Assembly: GCF_900169075.1 (NCBI RefSeq)
Contig: NZ_LT827015.1
Coordinates: forward strand, 496,001 to 560,000
DNA from: Chryseobacterium phocaeense
Lineage (GTDB): Bacteria > Bacteroidota > Bacteroidia > Flavobacteriales > Weeksellaceae
Length of the DNA: 64,000 bases
Direction: 5' to 3'
This document shows, in pieces, positions 9,294 through 18,248 of this stretch. A program made the position numbers and the translations under genes. Within the stretch, counting starts at the first letter, position 1; each line of letters starts with the position of its first letter. Below the pieces are notes generated by a model. It was not told the DNA's origin, did not search any database, and saw only the letters and a list, made by a program, of their open reading frames with translations.

Positions 9294-9330
9294 TTATCCA
9301 CAAAGAATTTTTTTTGTGGATAATTTTTTT
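9294..9330. terminator. Hairpin terminator built from two inverted DnaA-box sequences
   Basis: TTATCCACAAA (9294-9304) and TTTGTGGATAA (9313-9323) are perfect inverted repeats around an 8-base loop. Seven T follow (9324-9330), giving a typical terminator for tonB. Each arm contains a perfect match to the bacterial DnaA box TTATCCACA, which is notable directly upstream of parAB. Confidence 0.75.
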
Positions 9331-9433
9331 AATTGTTAAAGAGCTTATTAACAATATTTTAACTCAATTTTGAATTTCGTCACTCATCAGGGGCAAAGAA
9401 AAAAGTGTATTTTTGAAACCTAAAGTTCTAATA

Positions 9434-10207
9434 ATGGCAAAAATCATAGGGATCGCTAACCAAAAAGGAGGAGTTGGAAAAACAACAACAGCTGTAAATC
9501 TGGCGGCAGCATTAGGGGTATTGGAAAAAAGAATATTGATCATTGATGCAGATCCGCAGGCGAATGCAACTTCAGGCCTTGGGGTGGAAGACGTTCAGTA
9601 TTCTACCTACAATCTTCTGGAACACAGTGCAGAGACCAGAGCATGTATCAAGAGGACAGCAACACCTAATCTTGATATCATCCCTTCCCATATTGACCTT
9701 GTAGCAGCGGAAATTGAGCTTGTGGACAAAGAAAATCGCGAGTACATGCTGAAAAAAGCATTGGCAGAAGTGAGAGATGATTATGACTATATCATTATCG
9801 ACTGTGCCCCGAGTTTAGGGCTTATTACCGTGAATGCGCTTACAGCGGCAGATTCAGTGATTATCCCGATCCAGTGCGAATATTTTGCCCTGGAAGGATT
9901 AGGAAAGCTTTTGAACACAGTGAAGAATGTACAGAAAATCCACAATAAAGATCTGGGTATCGAAGGTCTTCTCCTTACGATGTATGACAGCAGATTAAGA
10001 CTGTCTAACCAGGTAGTGGAAGAAGTAAATTCCCATTTCCCTGATATGGTTTTTGAAACGATTATCAGCAGAAACGTAAGATTGAGTGAAGCCCCTAGTT
10101 TTGGGGAAAGTATCCTGAACTACGATGCGGAAAGCAAAGGAGCCATCCAGTACATCCAGCTGGCAGAAGAAGTTCTGTTGAAAAACGAAAACTTAGTAAA
10201 AAATTAA
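9434..10207 (+). CDS. parA: ParA chromosome-partitioning ATPase
   Basis: I start at the ATG at 9434 (257 residues, MAKIIGIANQ). The only earlier in-frame start is a TTG, and the family normally begins just before the deviant Walker A. The KGGVGKTTT P-loop is at residues 11-19, DADPQANATSG follows at about 40-50, and the Walker B region is IIIDCAPSLGL. ParA/Soj dimerises on ATP, binds DNA non-specifically and is released by ParB, driving origin segregation. parB follows 71 bp downstream. With ParB and DUF5683 behind it, this is the usual chromosomal par layout of Bacteroidota rather than a plasmid system. Confidence 0.97.
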   Translation: MAKIIGIANQKGGVGKTTTAVNLAAALGVLEKRILIIDADPQANATSGLGVEDVQYSTYNLLEHSAETRACIKRTATPNLDIIPSHIDLVAAEIELVDKENREYMLKKALAEVRDDYDYIIIDCAPSLGLITVNALTAADSVIIPIQCEYFALEGLGKLLNTVKNVQKIHNKDLGIEGLLLTMYDSRLRLSNQVVEEVNSHFPDMVFETIISRNVRLSEAPSFGESILNYDAESKGAIQYIQLAEEVLLKNENLVKN

Positions 10208-10278
10208 TTATATAATACATGAATCCTGTAAGTGAATGAGCACCATCACTTATCAATCATCATTGATCAATTATATCT

Positions 10279-11169
10279 ATGAAGGACAAAAAAAGAGCTA
10301 TGGGACGCGGTTTAGGCGCTATTTTAAGTGCAGAATCCAAAGCGAGTATCAACTCCGCTACCGATGAAGGAGCAGATAAGTTTGTAGGAAATATCGTAGA
10401 GGTAGCTCTGGAAGATATTTATCCGAACCCGACCCAGCCAAGGACTTATTTTGACGAAAAAGCATTAAACGAGCTTGCCCTGTCAATCAAAAACTTAGGC
10501 GTAATCCAACCGGTTACCTTAAGGAAAGATGGTGAAAAGTTCGAGATTATATCCGGGGAAAGACGGTACCGTGCCAGTAAAATTGCAGGCCTTCCGACGA
10601 TTCCTGCCTATATCCGTTTAGTCAATGATCAGGAGCTTCTTGAAATGGCTCTTGTTGAAAATATCCAGAGAGAAGATCTTGATGCTATCGAGATCGCTTT
10701 GACTTATCAGAGACTTTTGGACGAGATCGGTCTTACCCAGGAAAACCTGAGCCAGAGAGTAGGAAAGGACAGAAGTACTATTACCAACTCTATCCGTTTG
10801 TTAAGACTGAATCCTGATATTCAGAATGCTATCAGGAGCGGTGAGATTTCTGCCGGGCACGGAAGAGCCATTATCAGTCTTGAAAACGAAGAGCATCAGC
10901 AGATTTTATTTGATCTGATCATTAAAGAAAAACTCAATGTACGCCAGGCTGAGCAGGCTGCAACGGCATTGAAGAACCCTAAATCACCGGCAGCGAAAAA
11001 GGCCAGTACCGAGCTTTCCAATAATTATAAAAGAGCTCAGAAAACGATCGCTGATATTTTAGACGTAAAAGTTGAGATCAAAACCTCCGGAAACGGTAAA
11101 AAAGGTAAAATTGTCCTGGACTTCAAAAATGAAGAAGAACTGGAGTATATTTTATCCCATATTAAATAA
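10279..11169 (+). CDS. parB: ParB/Spo0J partition protein
   Basis: The 296-residue protein begins with the short ParA-interacting peptide typical of chromosomal ParB (KRAMGRGLGAIL, residues 5-16). The ParB/Srx CTPase domain follows (about 40-130, with NPTQPR, GVIQPVTLR, SGERRYRAS and ENIQREDL). A KorB/HTH domain comes next (about 140-215, with VGKDRSTITNSIRLLRL and GHGRAI). A short C-terminal dimerisation domain ends the protein. It binds parS and, with CTP, slides on DNA to form the partition complex. I saw no parS-like palindrome in the window. The stop overlaps the next start (TAATG), so DUF5683 is translationally coupled. Confidence 0.97.
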   Translation: MKDKKRAMGRGLGAILSAESKASINSATDEGADKFVGNIVEVALEDIYPNPTQPRTYFDEKALNELALSIKNLGVIQPVTLRKDGEKFEIISGERRYRASKIAGLPTIPAYIRLVNDQELLEMALVENIQREDLDAIEIALTYQRLLDEIGLTQENLSQRVGKDRSTITNSIRLLRLNPDIQNAIRSGEISAGHGRAIISLENEEHQQILFDLIIKEKLNVRQAEQAATALKNPKSPAAKKASTELSNNYKRAQKTIADILDVKVEIKTSGNGKKGKIVLDFKNEEELEYILSHIK

Positions 11170-11816
11170 TGAAGAAAATATTTTTCACATTTTTTCTGTG
11201 CACTTTTGCTTTCATGTACTCGCAGGTAACGCCCAGCGACACGGTCATTGCCAACCCTCTTCCAAAGGACAGTATCGTAATAATCCAGCCTTCAAAACCT
11301 TCAAAGACAGAAGCTAAGATTGTTGAAGACCTTGAAAATGCAAACGGGCCTACCAAAAAGACCATCAAACTGAATCCTACAAGGGCCGGATTGTATTCCG
11401 CAGTATTTCCAGGGCTTGGGCAGTATTACAACAAAAAATACATTAAGATTCCTATTGTATGGGGTGCTGTGGGGGCAGGAGTAGGATATGCCATCTGGAG
11501 CAACAACCAGTATAGAAAATACAGGGAATATTATATCGCAAAACTGAACGGAACCCCTAACGAATTTGTGGACAGTCATCCGTGGCTGGACAAAGTGGCA
11601 CTGGGGAATGCCCAGGACCGTTCAAAAAGACAAAGAGACTATGCAATTGCCATCACAGGTTTGATCTATATTTTAAACATTGTGGATGCAGTGGTAGATG
11701 CGCATCTTTATGAAAGCCGTCATGACCCGGATCTTAGTTTCAATCCTACGGTAATCCAGGATCAGTACGGATTTACGACACCGAAAACAGGGTTAAGTTT
11801 AAGTTACAGATTTTAA
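11169..11816 (+). CDS. DUF5683 family membrane/secreted protein
   Basis: The 215-residue protein has an N-terminal signal peptide (about residues 1-19, MKKIFFTFFLCTFAFMYSQ) and a Thr/Pro/Lys linker. The DUF5683 core follows (about 65-175), with NPTRAGLYSAVFPGLGQYYNKKY, a hydrophobic segment (IVWGAVGAGVGYAIWS) and a second one (YAIAITGLIYILNIVDAVVDA). This family sits after parB and before dapB and lepB in many Bacteroidota. Its function is unknown; the position suggests a link to the envelope or cell cycle. The ATG overlaps the parB stop, so the two are one operon. Confidence 0.88.
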   Translation: MKKIFFTFFLCTFAFMYSQVTPSDTVIANPLPKDSIVIIQPSKPSKTEAKIVEDLENANGPTKKTIKLNPTRAGLYSAVFPGLGQYYNKKYIKIPIVWGAVGAGVGYAIWSNNQYRKYREYYIAKLNGTPNEFVDSHPWLDKVALGNAQDRSKRQRDYAIAITGLIYILNIVDAVVDAHLYESRHDPDLSFNPTVIQDQYGFTTPKTGLSLSYRF

Positions 11817-11879
11817 AAAAATAAATAAGATCATTCAAAACCGCAAGGCTTTTGAGATCATAAACAATACAGATATCAC

Positions 11880-12581
11880 ATGAGAATAGCATTAGTTGGA
11901 TATGGTAAAATGGGGAAGATCATCGATGAGATCGCACAGAAGAGAGGACATGAAATTGTAGCCCGCCTGAAAGAAACTCCAACCGCTGAAAATCTTAATA
12001 ATCCGGATGTAGCCATTGAATTTTCACTGCCTGAAGTGGCATTTGACAATATCAAAGCCTGTCTGGAGAACAAAATTCCTGTGATCTGCGGAACCACCGG
12101 CTGGCTGGAGAAAAAAGAAGAAGTTGAAAAAATGGCTGTCGATAGCGGCTCAGCATTCATATACGGTTCCAATTTCAGTTTAGGGGTAAATTTATTTTTT
12201 GCCCTGAACGAAAAAGTAGCTGAAATCATGAAAAATGTAGATGAATATTCATGCCAGCTGGAAGAAATTCATCACATCCACAAAAAAGATGCACCCAGCG
12301 GAACTGCAATCTCTATTGCAGAAGGGATCATCAAGCATAATCCTCAATTTAACGCCTGGAAACTGGAAGAAACCCAAGGGGATCAGCTCGGGATTTTCGC
12401 GGTCCGCGAAGATGAGGTACCGGGTACCCACAGCGTTTTTTACAAAAGCGAGGTAGATGAAATTGAGATCAAACATACAGCCTTCAACAGAAACGGGTTT
12501 GCACTCGGAGCTGTGGTTGCAGCAGAATGGATCAAGGATAAAAAAGGAAATTTTACAATGAAAGACGTTTTGGGGCTTTAA
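11880..12581 (+). CDS. dapB: 4-hydroxy-tetrahydrodipicolinate reductase
   Basis: The 233-residue enzyme reduces hydroxy-tetrahydrodipicolinate with NAD(P)H in lysine and diaminopimelate synthesis. The Rossmann motif GYGKMGK is at residues 7-13. CGTTGW (about 76-81) is the nucleotide/substrate loop. The signature EIHHIHKKDAPSGTA (about 129-143) carries the catalytic His and Lys. It is shorter than the E. coli enzyme (273 residues), as usual for Bacteroidota. It lies between parAB-DUF5683 and lepB, all on the plus strand, with gaps of 63 and 130 bp. Confidence 0.96.
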   Translation: MRIALVGYGKMGKIIDEIAQKRGHEIVARLKETPTAENLNNPDVAIEFSLPEVAFDNIKACLENKIPVICGTTGWLEKKEEVEKMAVDSGSAFIYGSNFSLGVNLFFALNEKVAEIMKNVDEYSCQLEEIHHIHKKDAPSGTAISIAEGIIKHNPQFNAWKLEETQGDQLGIFAVREDEVPGTHSVFYKSEVDEIEIKHTAFNRNGFALGAVVAAEWIKDKKGNFTMKDVLGL

Positions 12582-12711
12582 TTTGTAACAAATTCTTTAA
12601 ATTGCATACCAATAAAAAGGAAATGATGACTAGTAAATTATAGCAGAGCGCTGAAATCATTTATTACTCATCATTTATCATTTAGATATTTTAGAATAGG
12701 CACAAAAAACT

Positions 12712-14358
12712 ATGAATTATTTTCTGACTTATACAGTATATGTTCTCATTCTCTCTGTATTGATGGGGATCTCCACCTGGAAGCTGTTCAAAAAAATGGG
12801 ATACAGTCCTTTATTGGCATTCATCCCTTTTTATAATTACTTTATTATTCTAAAGGAGACCAAGCATCCGAAATGGTGGGCTATCCTCGCTTATCTTCCG
12901 ATAGTAGGACCTATTATGATGTCGGTTTTTCATATTTATTTAATGAAGAAATTTGGGAAAAGCCTTTTCCAGAACCAGCTTCTTACCGTGATCCTGCCTT
13001 TCATCTATATGGCTACGGTAAACTATTCCAAAGATGCTGAAATAGAAGATGAGAATGCAAATGATCTTTTTATTACAGAAGAAGAAAAAGAATCAAAAAA
13101 GAAAGATACCTTCATAGGCTCCATTACTTTTGCCGTGGTTTTTGCAACCATTATTCACGTTTTTGTAACGCAGCCGTTTGGAATCCCTACAGGCTCTATG
13201 GAAAGAACATTACTGGTTGGCGACTTCCTTTTTGTGAATAAGTGGAGCTACGGATACAGAATGCCGATGCGTCCCGTGGCGATTCCATTCCTTCAGGGAA
13301 CCATTATGGATACCGGACAGAAAGGAAACCCGAAAGATGATGCAAAATCGTACGTTGATGCTGTAAAACTTCCTTACACAAGAATTTTACAGTTTAACAA
13401 GCCACAGAAAAATGATGTGGTGGTGTTCAACTACCCTCGGGATTCAGTTCATACAGCCATCGACAGAAAAGATCCTTATGTTAAAAGATGTGTGGCCGTT
13501 GCCGGTGATACATTTGAAATGAGAGCAGGAAGACTTTTTGTGAACGGTAAGCCTGAAACAGTTCTGGGAGATCAGGAAGTACAGCACAGATATATCGTGA
13601 ATACCGGAAGTCAGCTAGATATTCCCGCACTGTATAACACCTATGGGTTCTTACCGGTACAGGAGATTCAAGGGGATAAAGGCTATATGTATGCTTTCCA
13701 GGGACTGACAGACAAAACGGCTAAGGAAATCGGGGCACTTCCTCAGGTGATAGACATGAAAGAGGATATAACACCAAAAGGAGAAGCCGCCGTATATTAC
13801 AGAGACGAAGCCAAAACAAAAATAGACACTACCCAATCCATTTATCCAATCAACAAACCATGGAACCAGGATTGGTACGGACCGCTGAAAATCCCTAAGA
13901 AAGGAGATGTAGTAGCGATCAATAACGAAACGCTTCCGATGTACCAGTGGATTATTTCAGAATATGAGCACAACAGCCTTGAGAAAAAGAACGGAAAGAT
14001 TTTCATCAATGGAAAAGAAGCCACCCAGTATACCATTCAGCAGGATTATTATATGATGGTAGGGGATAACAGGGATGCTTCACTGGATGCAAGATTCTTT
14101 GGGGTGGTTCCGGAAGAAAACATCGTAGGAAAGCCAATGTTCACCTGGATGAGCCTTCAGGGCGCTTTCTCAGACAGCAGTTCTTCTTATCAGGCTCCGT
14201 TCAAAATCCGTTGGGAAAGAATGTTCAAGGCAACGAATACAGGGGAAGCTAATAAAACTTCTTACTGGTGGATTGCTGCCATGATCCTGATCCTCTTCTT
14301 CGGATGGGAGTATTTCGTGAAATTATTCAGAAAGAAAAAAACGGAAGACGAAGCATAA
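12712..14358 (+). CDS. lepB: Signal peptidase I with N-terminal DUF5684-like membrane domain
   Basis: The 548-residue protein is about twice the size of compact SPases. Residues 1-110 form a membrane domain with KMGYSPLLAFIPFYNY and HPKWWAILAYLPIVGP, resembling DUF5684. A further membrane segment (about 140-155) precedes the peptidase. Box B has the nucleophile S162 in GIPTGSMERTLLVGDFL. The general base is K258 before RCVAVAGD. Box E is MVGDNRDASLDARFFGVV (about 445-462). About 150 residues between the last two boxes are an insert usual in Bacteroidota. A C-terminal membrane helix (about 522-540) ends the protein. It cleaves Sec and Tat signal peptides at the inner membrane. Confidence 0.95.
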   Translation: MNYFLTYTVYVLILSVLMGISTWKLFKKMGYSPLLAFIPFYNYFIILKETKHPKWWAILAYLPIVGPIMMSVFHIYLMKKFGKSLFQNQLLTVILPFIYMATVNYSKDAEIEDENANDLFITEEEKESKKKDTFIGSITFAVVFATIIHVFVTQPFGIPTGSMERTLLVGDFLFVNKWSYGYRMPMRPVAIPFLQGTIMDTGQKGNPKDDAKSYVDAVKLPYTRILQFNKPQKNDVVVFNYPRDSVHTAIDRKDPYVKRCVAVAGDTFEMRAGRLFVNGKPETVLGDQEVQHRYIVNTGSQLDIPALYNTYGFLPVQEIQGDKGYMYAFQGLTDKTAKEIGALPQVIDMKEDITPKGEAAVYYRDEAKTKIDTTQSIYPINKPWNQDWYGPLKIPKKGDVVAINNETLPMYQWIISEYEHNSLEKKNGKIFINGKEATQYTIQQDYYMMVGDNRDASLDARFFGVVPEENIVGKPMFTWMSLQGAFSDSSSSYQAPFKIRWERMFKATNTGEANKTSYWWIAAMILILFFGWEYFVKLFRKKKTEDEA

Positions 14359-14381
14359 TTGAATTAAAAAATTAAAAATAG

Positions 14382-14413
14382 AATGAAGTATTTGAAAAAA
14401 TACTTCATTTTTG
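14382..14413 (+). terminator. Terminator after lepB
   Basis: AATGAAGTATTT and AAATACTTCATT form a 12-bp perfect stem with a 4-base loop, followed by TTTT. It ends 5 bp before the WbqC start, so that gene would need a promoter inside or overlapping the hairpin, or readthrough. Confidence 0.75.
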
Positions 14414-14417
14414 TATC

Positions 14418-15032
14418 ATGAATATGACGAATGTATTATTGCCGGTATTTTATATGCCTCCGGTTTCATGGTTTTCAGTGTTTTTGAATCCTGAAAACGA
14501 AATTATATTTGAACAGTTTGAAAATTTCCCGAAGCAGACCTACAGAAACAGAGCTAATATCTATGGGGCCAACGGAAAGCTTTCCCTGATCATTCCCATC
14601 AATCACAACGGGAAAAGGGAGTATAAAGATATCGAGATCTCTTACCGGGAAGACTGGAGGAATCTGCACTGGAAGTCCATCAAAACAGCCTACCAGAGCT
14701 CGCCCTATTTCGAATATTATGAAGATAAATTCAGAAAAATATTTGATCTGGAGGAGAAGTTTCTTCTGGATTTTAACCTCAAAGGGCTGGAAATAATACA
14801 GCAGATTCTTAAAACAGAAAAGGCACAGTCTTTGAATAAAGAATATATCAAAAATCCTGAAAGTATTAATTTTAGAGAGAAATTTTCGGCTAAACTTCCT
14901 TCAGAATTTCAGATGGAAGATTATTACCAGACCTTCTCCGATAAACTGGGGTTTTTAAAAGATCTGTCCGTTTTAGACCTTATTTGTAACAAAGGACCTG
15001 AATCGCTGACATATATAAAGAACATAAAATAA
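14418..15032 (+). CDS. WbqC family protein
   Basis: The 204-residue protein matches the WbqC-like family: LPVFYMPPVSWFS near the N-terminus, FPKQTYRNRANIYGANGKLSLIIPI (about 37-61), and WRNLHWKSIKTAYQSSPYFEYYED (about 78-101). The family is often found with O-antigen or glycolipid genes and is thought to act in nucleotide-sugar or amino-sugar modification, but its chemistry is not settled. Here no polysaccharide gene is adjacent. Placement after lepB is common in Flavobacteriia. A second in-frame ATG lies two codons downstream, and I cannot choose between them. Confidence 0.85.
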   Translation: MNMTNVLLPVFYMPPVSWFSVFLNPENEIIFEQFENFPKQTYRNRANIYGANGKLSLIIPINHNGKREYKDIEISYREDWRNLHWKSIKTAYQSSPYFEYYEDKFRKIFDLEEKFLLDFNLKGLEIIQQILKTEKAQSLNKEYIKNPESINFREKFSAKLPSEFQMEDYYQTFSDKLGFLKDLSVLDLICNKGPESLTYIKNIK

Positions 15033-15125
15033 GCATGGTACATGCAAATGCCGTTGTGGGTTTTTCTGCGGAAACAGACACATGAAAATACTGACGGCAT
15101 CGGATTAAAAAATAATATAAACATT

Positions 15126-16808
15126 ATGAAAAAAGTATTATTGGCTGCTGTTTTTCTGGCAGGTTTTAGTTTCTCTTACGCTCAGGAAGCTCAGGCAAAG
15201 AGCACGGATCCAAAAGAAGATAAAGATCTGATGACCTGGTATCATAAAGATTTTTCTACATCAAAAGTGTACGGAGTAAATACGGCAAATGCCTATAAAT
15301 ATTTAGAGTCCAAAGGTCTTAAACCTAAAACTGTTGTAGTGGGAGTTTTAGACAGCGGGGTTCAGGTAGATCACCCGGGTCTTGTGAAAAATGTATGGTC
15401 AAATCCTAATGAGGTTCCCGGAAATGGAAAAGATGATGATGGAAACGGATATATTGATGACGTACACGGCTGGAACTTTATCGGCGGAAAAAACGGGGAT
15501 ATTGATATAGACAACATGGAAGTAACCAGAGTTGTTGCCAAATACAAACCTGTTTTCGAAGGCGATGATTCTACCAAAAACAAAGCAAACCAGGCTAAAA
15601 TGCCGGAAGAGTTTGCCATGTATATGAAATCCAAAGAGCTTTTCACTAAAAAAAGTGCAGAAGCAAAACAAGGTTTTCAGACCTATACCAAAATCAACAG
15701 TCTGATTCCTAATATGATGAAAATGTTGGGAGGTAAGCCTGTTACAGCAGCTACCCTGGAAACAATTAAACCTTCTACGGCACAGGATGATGCCATTGCG
15801 CTTCAGATTCTTGGTCAGGTTTCACAGAATCCTGAATTCCAGGGAAAATCTTCTGCTGAATTTGAAAAATTAATGAAAGAGCAGATGAAAGAGGCGATTG
15901 ATCATTTTGCACCACAGGCCAAACAATATGATCTGAGCTATGACCCGAGAAAAGAAATCGTAGGTGATAACTACGACGACTATTCCGAAAAAAGTTATGG
16001 AAACAATGATTATGAAGGTCCTGATGCAGAACACGGAACCCATGTTGCAGGTATCATCGCAGGACTTCCGCAAGGAAAAGAAATCCAGTACGGAGTGGCT
16101 TCAAAAGTAGCTAAAATCATGTCTGTAAGAACCGTTCCAAACGGAGACGAAAGAGATAAGGATGTTGCCAACGCTATCAGATATGCCGTAGACAACGGGG
16201 CCAGAATTCTGAACATGAGCTTCGGAAAACCGGTATCACCAGGTAAAAATGTAGTGTGGGATGCTTTCAAATATGCTGAAGACAAAGGAGTACTTCTGGT
16301 GAAAGCAGCTGGTAACGAAAATGAAGATGTAGCTGAACATCTTGCTTTTCCTACCAATTTTAAAAACGTTGCAGATGAAAAACCATTTGTAAATAACGTA
16401 GTGGTAGTAGGAGCGAGCACAAACAGAAACAACCAGCTCAGAGCTGATTTCTCCAACTACAATAAGAAAATGGTTAATGTATTTGCACCGGGGGAAGAAA
16501 TTTATTCTACTGTACCTAAAAATGAATACAAATATCTTCAGGGGACTTCCATGGCATCTCCAGTGGTTGCCGGAGCAGCTACTGTACTGCTGGCTTATAT
16601 GCCTGAGCTGAAACCGGATCAGATCATCGAAGCCTTGGTAAAAAGCAGCAACCTGAGCGCTGAAAACCAATTCCCTGACTATTCTCAGGCTGGTGGAGTA
16701 ATAGATCTTCAGAAAGCCGCAGAATATGCATACACGAATTTTTACAAAGGAAAATCTTCAGTTTCCAAGAAGCCTGCGAAATCCGTAAAAAAGGCTGTTA
16801 AAAAATAA
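15126..16808 (+). CDS. Secreted S8 family (subtilisin-like) serine protease
   Basis: I start at 15126 because MKKVLLAAVFLAGFSFSYAQ is a typical signal peptide, whereas the longer frame is not. The 560-residue preproprotein has the S8 triad: Asp76 in VGVLDSGVQVDHPG, His303 in EHGTHVAG, and Ser475 in GTSMASPVVAGAA. About 225 residues separate Asp and His, a large insert with two helical segments and a DKDGNGYIDD-like Asp-rich loop (probable calcium site) at about 95-110. The C-terminus is Lys-rich (KKPAKSVKKAVKK) and has no obvious T9SS sorting domain, so it is probably periplasmic or membrane-associated. A terminator follows at 16843. Confidence 0.95.
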   Translation: MKKVLLAAVFLAGFSFSYAQEAQAKSTDPKEDKDLMTWYHKDFSTSKVYGVNTANAYKYLESKGLKPKTVVVGVLDSGVQVDHPGLVKNVWSNPNEVPGNGKDDDGNGYIDDVHGWNFIGGKNGDIDIDNMEVTRVVAKYKPVFEGDDSTKNKANQAKMPEEFAMYMKSKELFTKKSAEAKQGFQTYTKINSLIPNMMKMLGGKPVTAATLETIKPSTAQDDAIALQILGQVSQNPEFQGKSSAEFEKLMKEQMKEAIDHFAPQAKQYDLSYDPRKEIVGDNYDDYSEKSYGNNDYEGPDAEHGTHVAGIIAGLPQGKEIQYGVASKVAKIMSVRTVPNGDERDKDVANAIRYAVDNGARILNMSFGKPVSPGKNVVWDAFKYAEDKGVLLVKAAGNENEDVAEHLAFPTNFKNVADEKPFVNNVVVVGASTNRNNQLRADFSNYNKKMVNVFAPGEEIYSTVPKNEYKYLQGTSMASPVVAGAATVLLAYMPELKPDQIIEALVKSSNLSAENQFPDYSQAGGVIDLQKAAEYAYTNFYKGKSSVSKKPAKSVKKAVKK

Positions 16809-16842
16809 TTTATCTTCCTGTATATAAGGAGAAACCATTTAA

Positions 16843-16867
16843 AGTCCGAAATTTTCGGACTTTTTTT
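16843..16867 (+). terminator. Terminator after the S8 protease
   Basis: AGTCCGAAA and TTTCGGACT form a short stem followed by a run of seven T. Confidence 0.8.
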
Positions 16868-16933
16868 ATTTTTATAATTCAATTTGGCACGGTTTTTTGT
16901 AACTTTAATACTAACAAAATAATAAACAACATA

Positions 16934-17425
16934 ATGAAAAAGTTACTACTTGCAGGATTGATTGGAACATCACTTTTTGCAGTGTCTTGTTCCTCAGTAA
17001 AAAACGCAGAAAATTCACAGAATCAGAGAGTCGAATACCTTAAATTAAAAGGTGACTGGCAAATTGTAAGTGTGGATTATGAAAAAGGTTTGAAAATAAA
17101 GCCTTTTGATGAAGGAGCAGATGCTCAGTGTTTCGTAGGAAGCCATTGGAGATTAATTCCCAATAACTATACCGGTGCCTATACTTTAAATGGTGGTGGC
17201 GCTTGCCCAAGCGTTACACAGCCTATTAAATTTGAAGTAAAAGATGGCAATACCTTCATGTTCAAAAAAATAGCTGCGGGTACCAAAGCCAAACAAAACC
17301 TGGCAGGCTATTCTCTAACGATTACAAATCAGTCTACAGACCAATTCTCACTTGTACAGAATGTTCCATTCGATGGAAGCACAGTACAGGTTGTTTACAA
17401 CTTCCAGAGAACAGGAATGAAATAA
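16934..17425 (+). CDS. Lipocalin-like lipoprotein
   Basis: The 163-residue protein has a lipoprotein signal with lipobox AVSC (Cys19). A compact beta-rich domain follows that starts with LKGDWQIVSVDY, the usual first strand of the Bacteroidota lipocalin-like domain. Later strands include SHWRLIPNNYTGAYTL and VQVVYNFQR. Two further Cys (about 56 and 78) may form a disulfide. It would be anchored in the outer or inner membrane facing the periplasm. The ligand is unknown. The OmpA lipoprotein starts 25 bp after its stop, and the two probably share a transcript ended at 18173. Confidence 0.85.
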   Translation: MKKLLLAGLIGTSLFAVSCSSVKNAENSQNQRVEYLKLKGDWQIVSVDYEKGLKIKPFDEGADAQCFVGSHWRLIPNNYTGAYTLNGGGACPSVTQPIKFEVKDGNTFMFKKIAAGTKAKQNLAGYSLTITNQSTDQFSLVQNVPFDGSTVQVVYNFQRTGMK

Positions 17426-17450
17426 TTTATCAATATAAAAGACCAAAACA

Positions 17451-18140
17451 ATGAAATTAACTAAAACATATATAGGAGCTCTTTTCTTATCATCCGCATT
17501 ACTATTAACAAGCTGTGAAGCTGTTCAGAATTCTAACCACCAGCAGAGAGGTACGGCCGTAGGGGTGGCTTCCGGAGCTGTAATCGGAGGGATTTTAGGA
17601 AATAATGTAGGTAAAGGTAAAAATGCAGCTTTAGGTGCAGTATTAGGAGGTATTATCGGTGGTGTTGCAGGTAACGTAATCGGTAATAAGATGGACAAGC
17701 AGGCCAAACAGATTAAAGAAACCTTACCTGGTGCTGAAGTAGAAAGAGTAGGGGACGGTATTAAAATTACCATGAACGAAAGCATTGTAAACTTTGCATT
17801 TGATTCCTCAAACCTTACATCTGTGGCGCAGACCAACCTTGATAAACTGGCTCAGGTTCTTGTAGACAACCCTGACACCAACATCAACATCTACGGTCAC
17901 ACAGACAGTAAAGGTTCGGATTCTTATAACTTGTCACTTTCTCAGAGAAGAGCAGATGCTGTAAAAGCATATCTATCAGGAAAAGGAATTGCATCATCCA
18001 GAATGATTACTAAAGGAGAAGGAGAAGCAATGCCGGTAGCAACCAACGATACAGACGAAGGAAGAGCTAAAAACAGAAGAGTGGAATTTGCAATCACCGC
18101 TAATGAAAAGATGATTAATGATGCCAAGCAAGGGCAGTAA
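17451..18140 (+). CDS. OmpA family lipoprotein with glycine zipper
   Basis: The 229-residue protein has a lipoprotein signal (LLTSC, Cys22). A Gly-rich zipper (about 35-80, GVASGAVIGGILGNNVG and GAVLGGIIGGVAGNVIG) is likely membrane-associated. An OmpA-like domain follows (about 105-220) with FAFDSSNLT, NINIYGHTDSKGSDSYNLSLSQRRADAVKAYL and GRAKNRRVEFAI. The TD and R residues in these motifs bind diaminopimelate of peptidoglycan. It probably tethers the outer membrane to the cell wall, like the YiaD family. It pairs with the lipocalin-like gene upstream. Confidence 0.93.
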   Translation: MKLTKTYIGALFLSSALLLTSCEAVQNSNHQQRGTAVGVASGAVIGGILGNNVGKGKNAALGAVLGGIIGGVAGNVIGNKMDKQAKQIKETLPGAEVERVGDGIKITMNESIVNFAFDSSNLTSVAQTNLDKLAQVLVDNPDTNINIYGHTDSKGSDSYNLSLSQRRADAVKAYLSGKGIASSRMITKGEGEAMPVATNDTDEGRAKNRRVEFAITANEKMINDAKQGQ

Positions 18141-18172
18141 TTAATTTATTGATATAAATATTTTCGTAAAAG

Positions 18173-18193
18173 ACCGCCTCGGCGGTTTTTTTT
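18173..18193 (+). terminator. Terminator after the OmpA lipoprotein
   Basis: ACCGCC and GGCGGT around a 2-base TC, followed by eight T. The real loop is probably slightly larger than the minimal one drawn. Confidence 0.85.
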
Positions 18194-18223
18194 GTATTTT
18201 TATGTTTTGAATTTTGAAATCCC

Positions 18224-18231
18224 TATTTTTG
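18224..18231 (+). promoter_or_regulatory. -7 element of the arabinose-lipid gene unit
   Basis: TATTTTTG fits TAnnTTTG and lies 18 bp before the ATG at 18249, right after the previous terminator. That gives a very short leader for the four-gene unit 18249-21771. A clear -33 TTTG at 19-21 bp spacing is not obvious. Confidence 0.5.
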
Positions 18232-18248
18232 TAACCGAAATAGCATAA

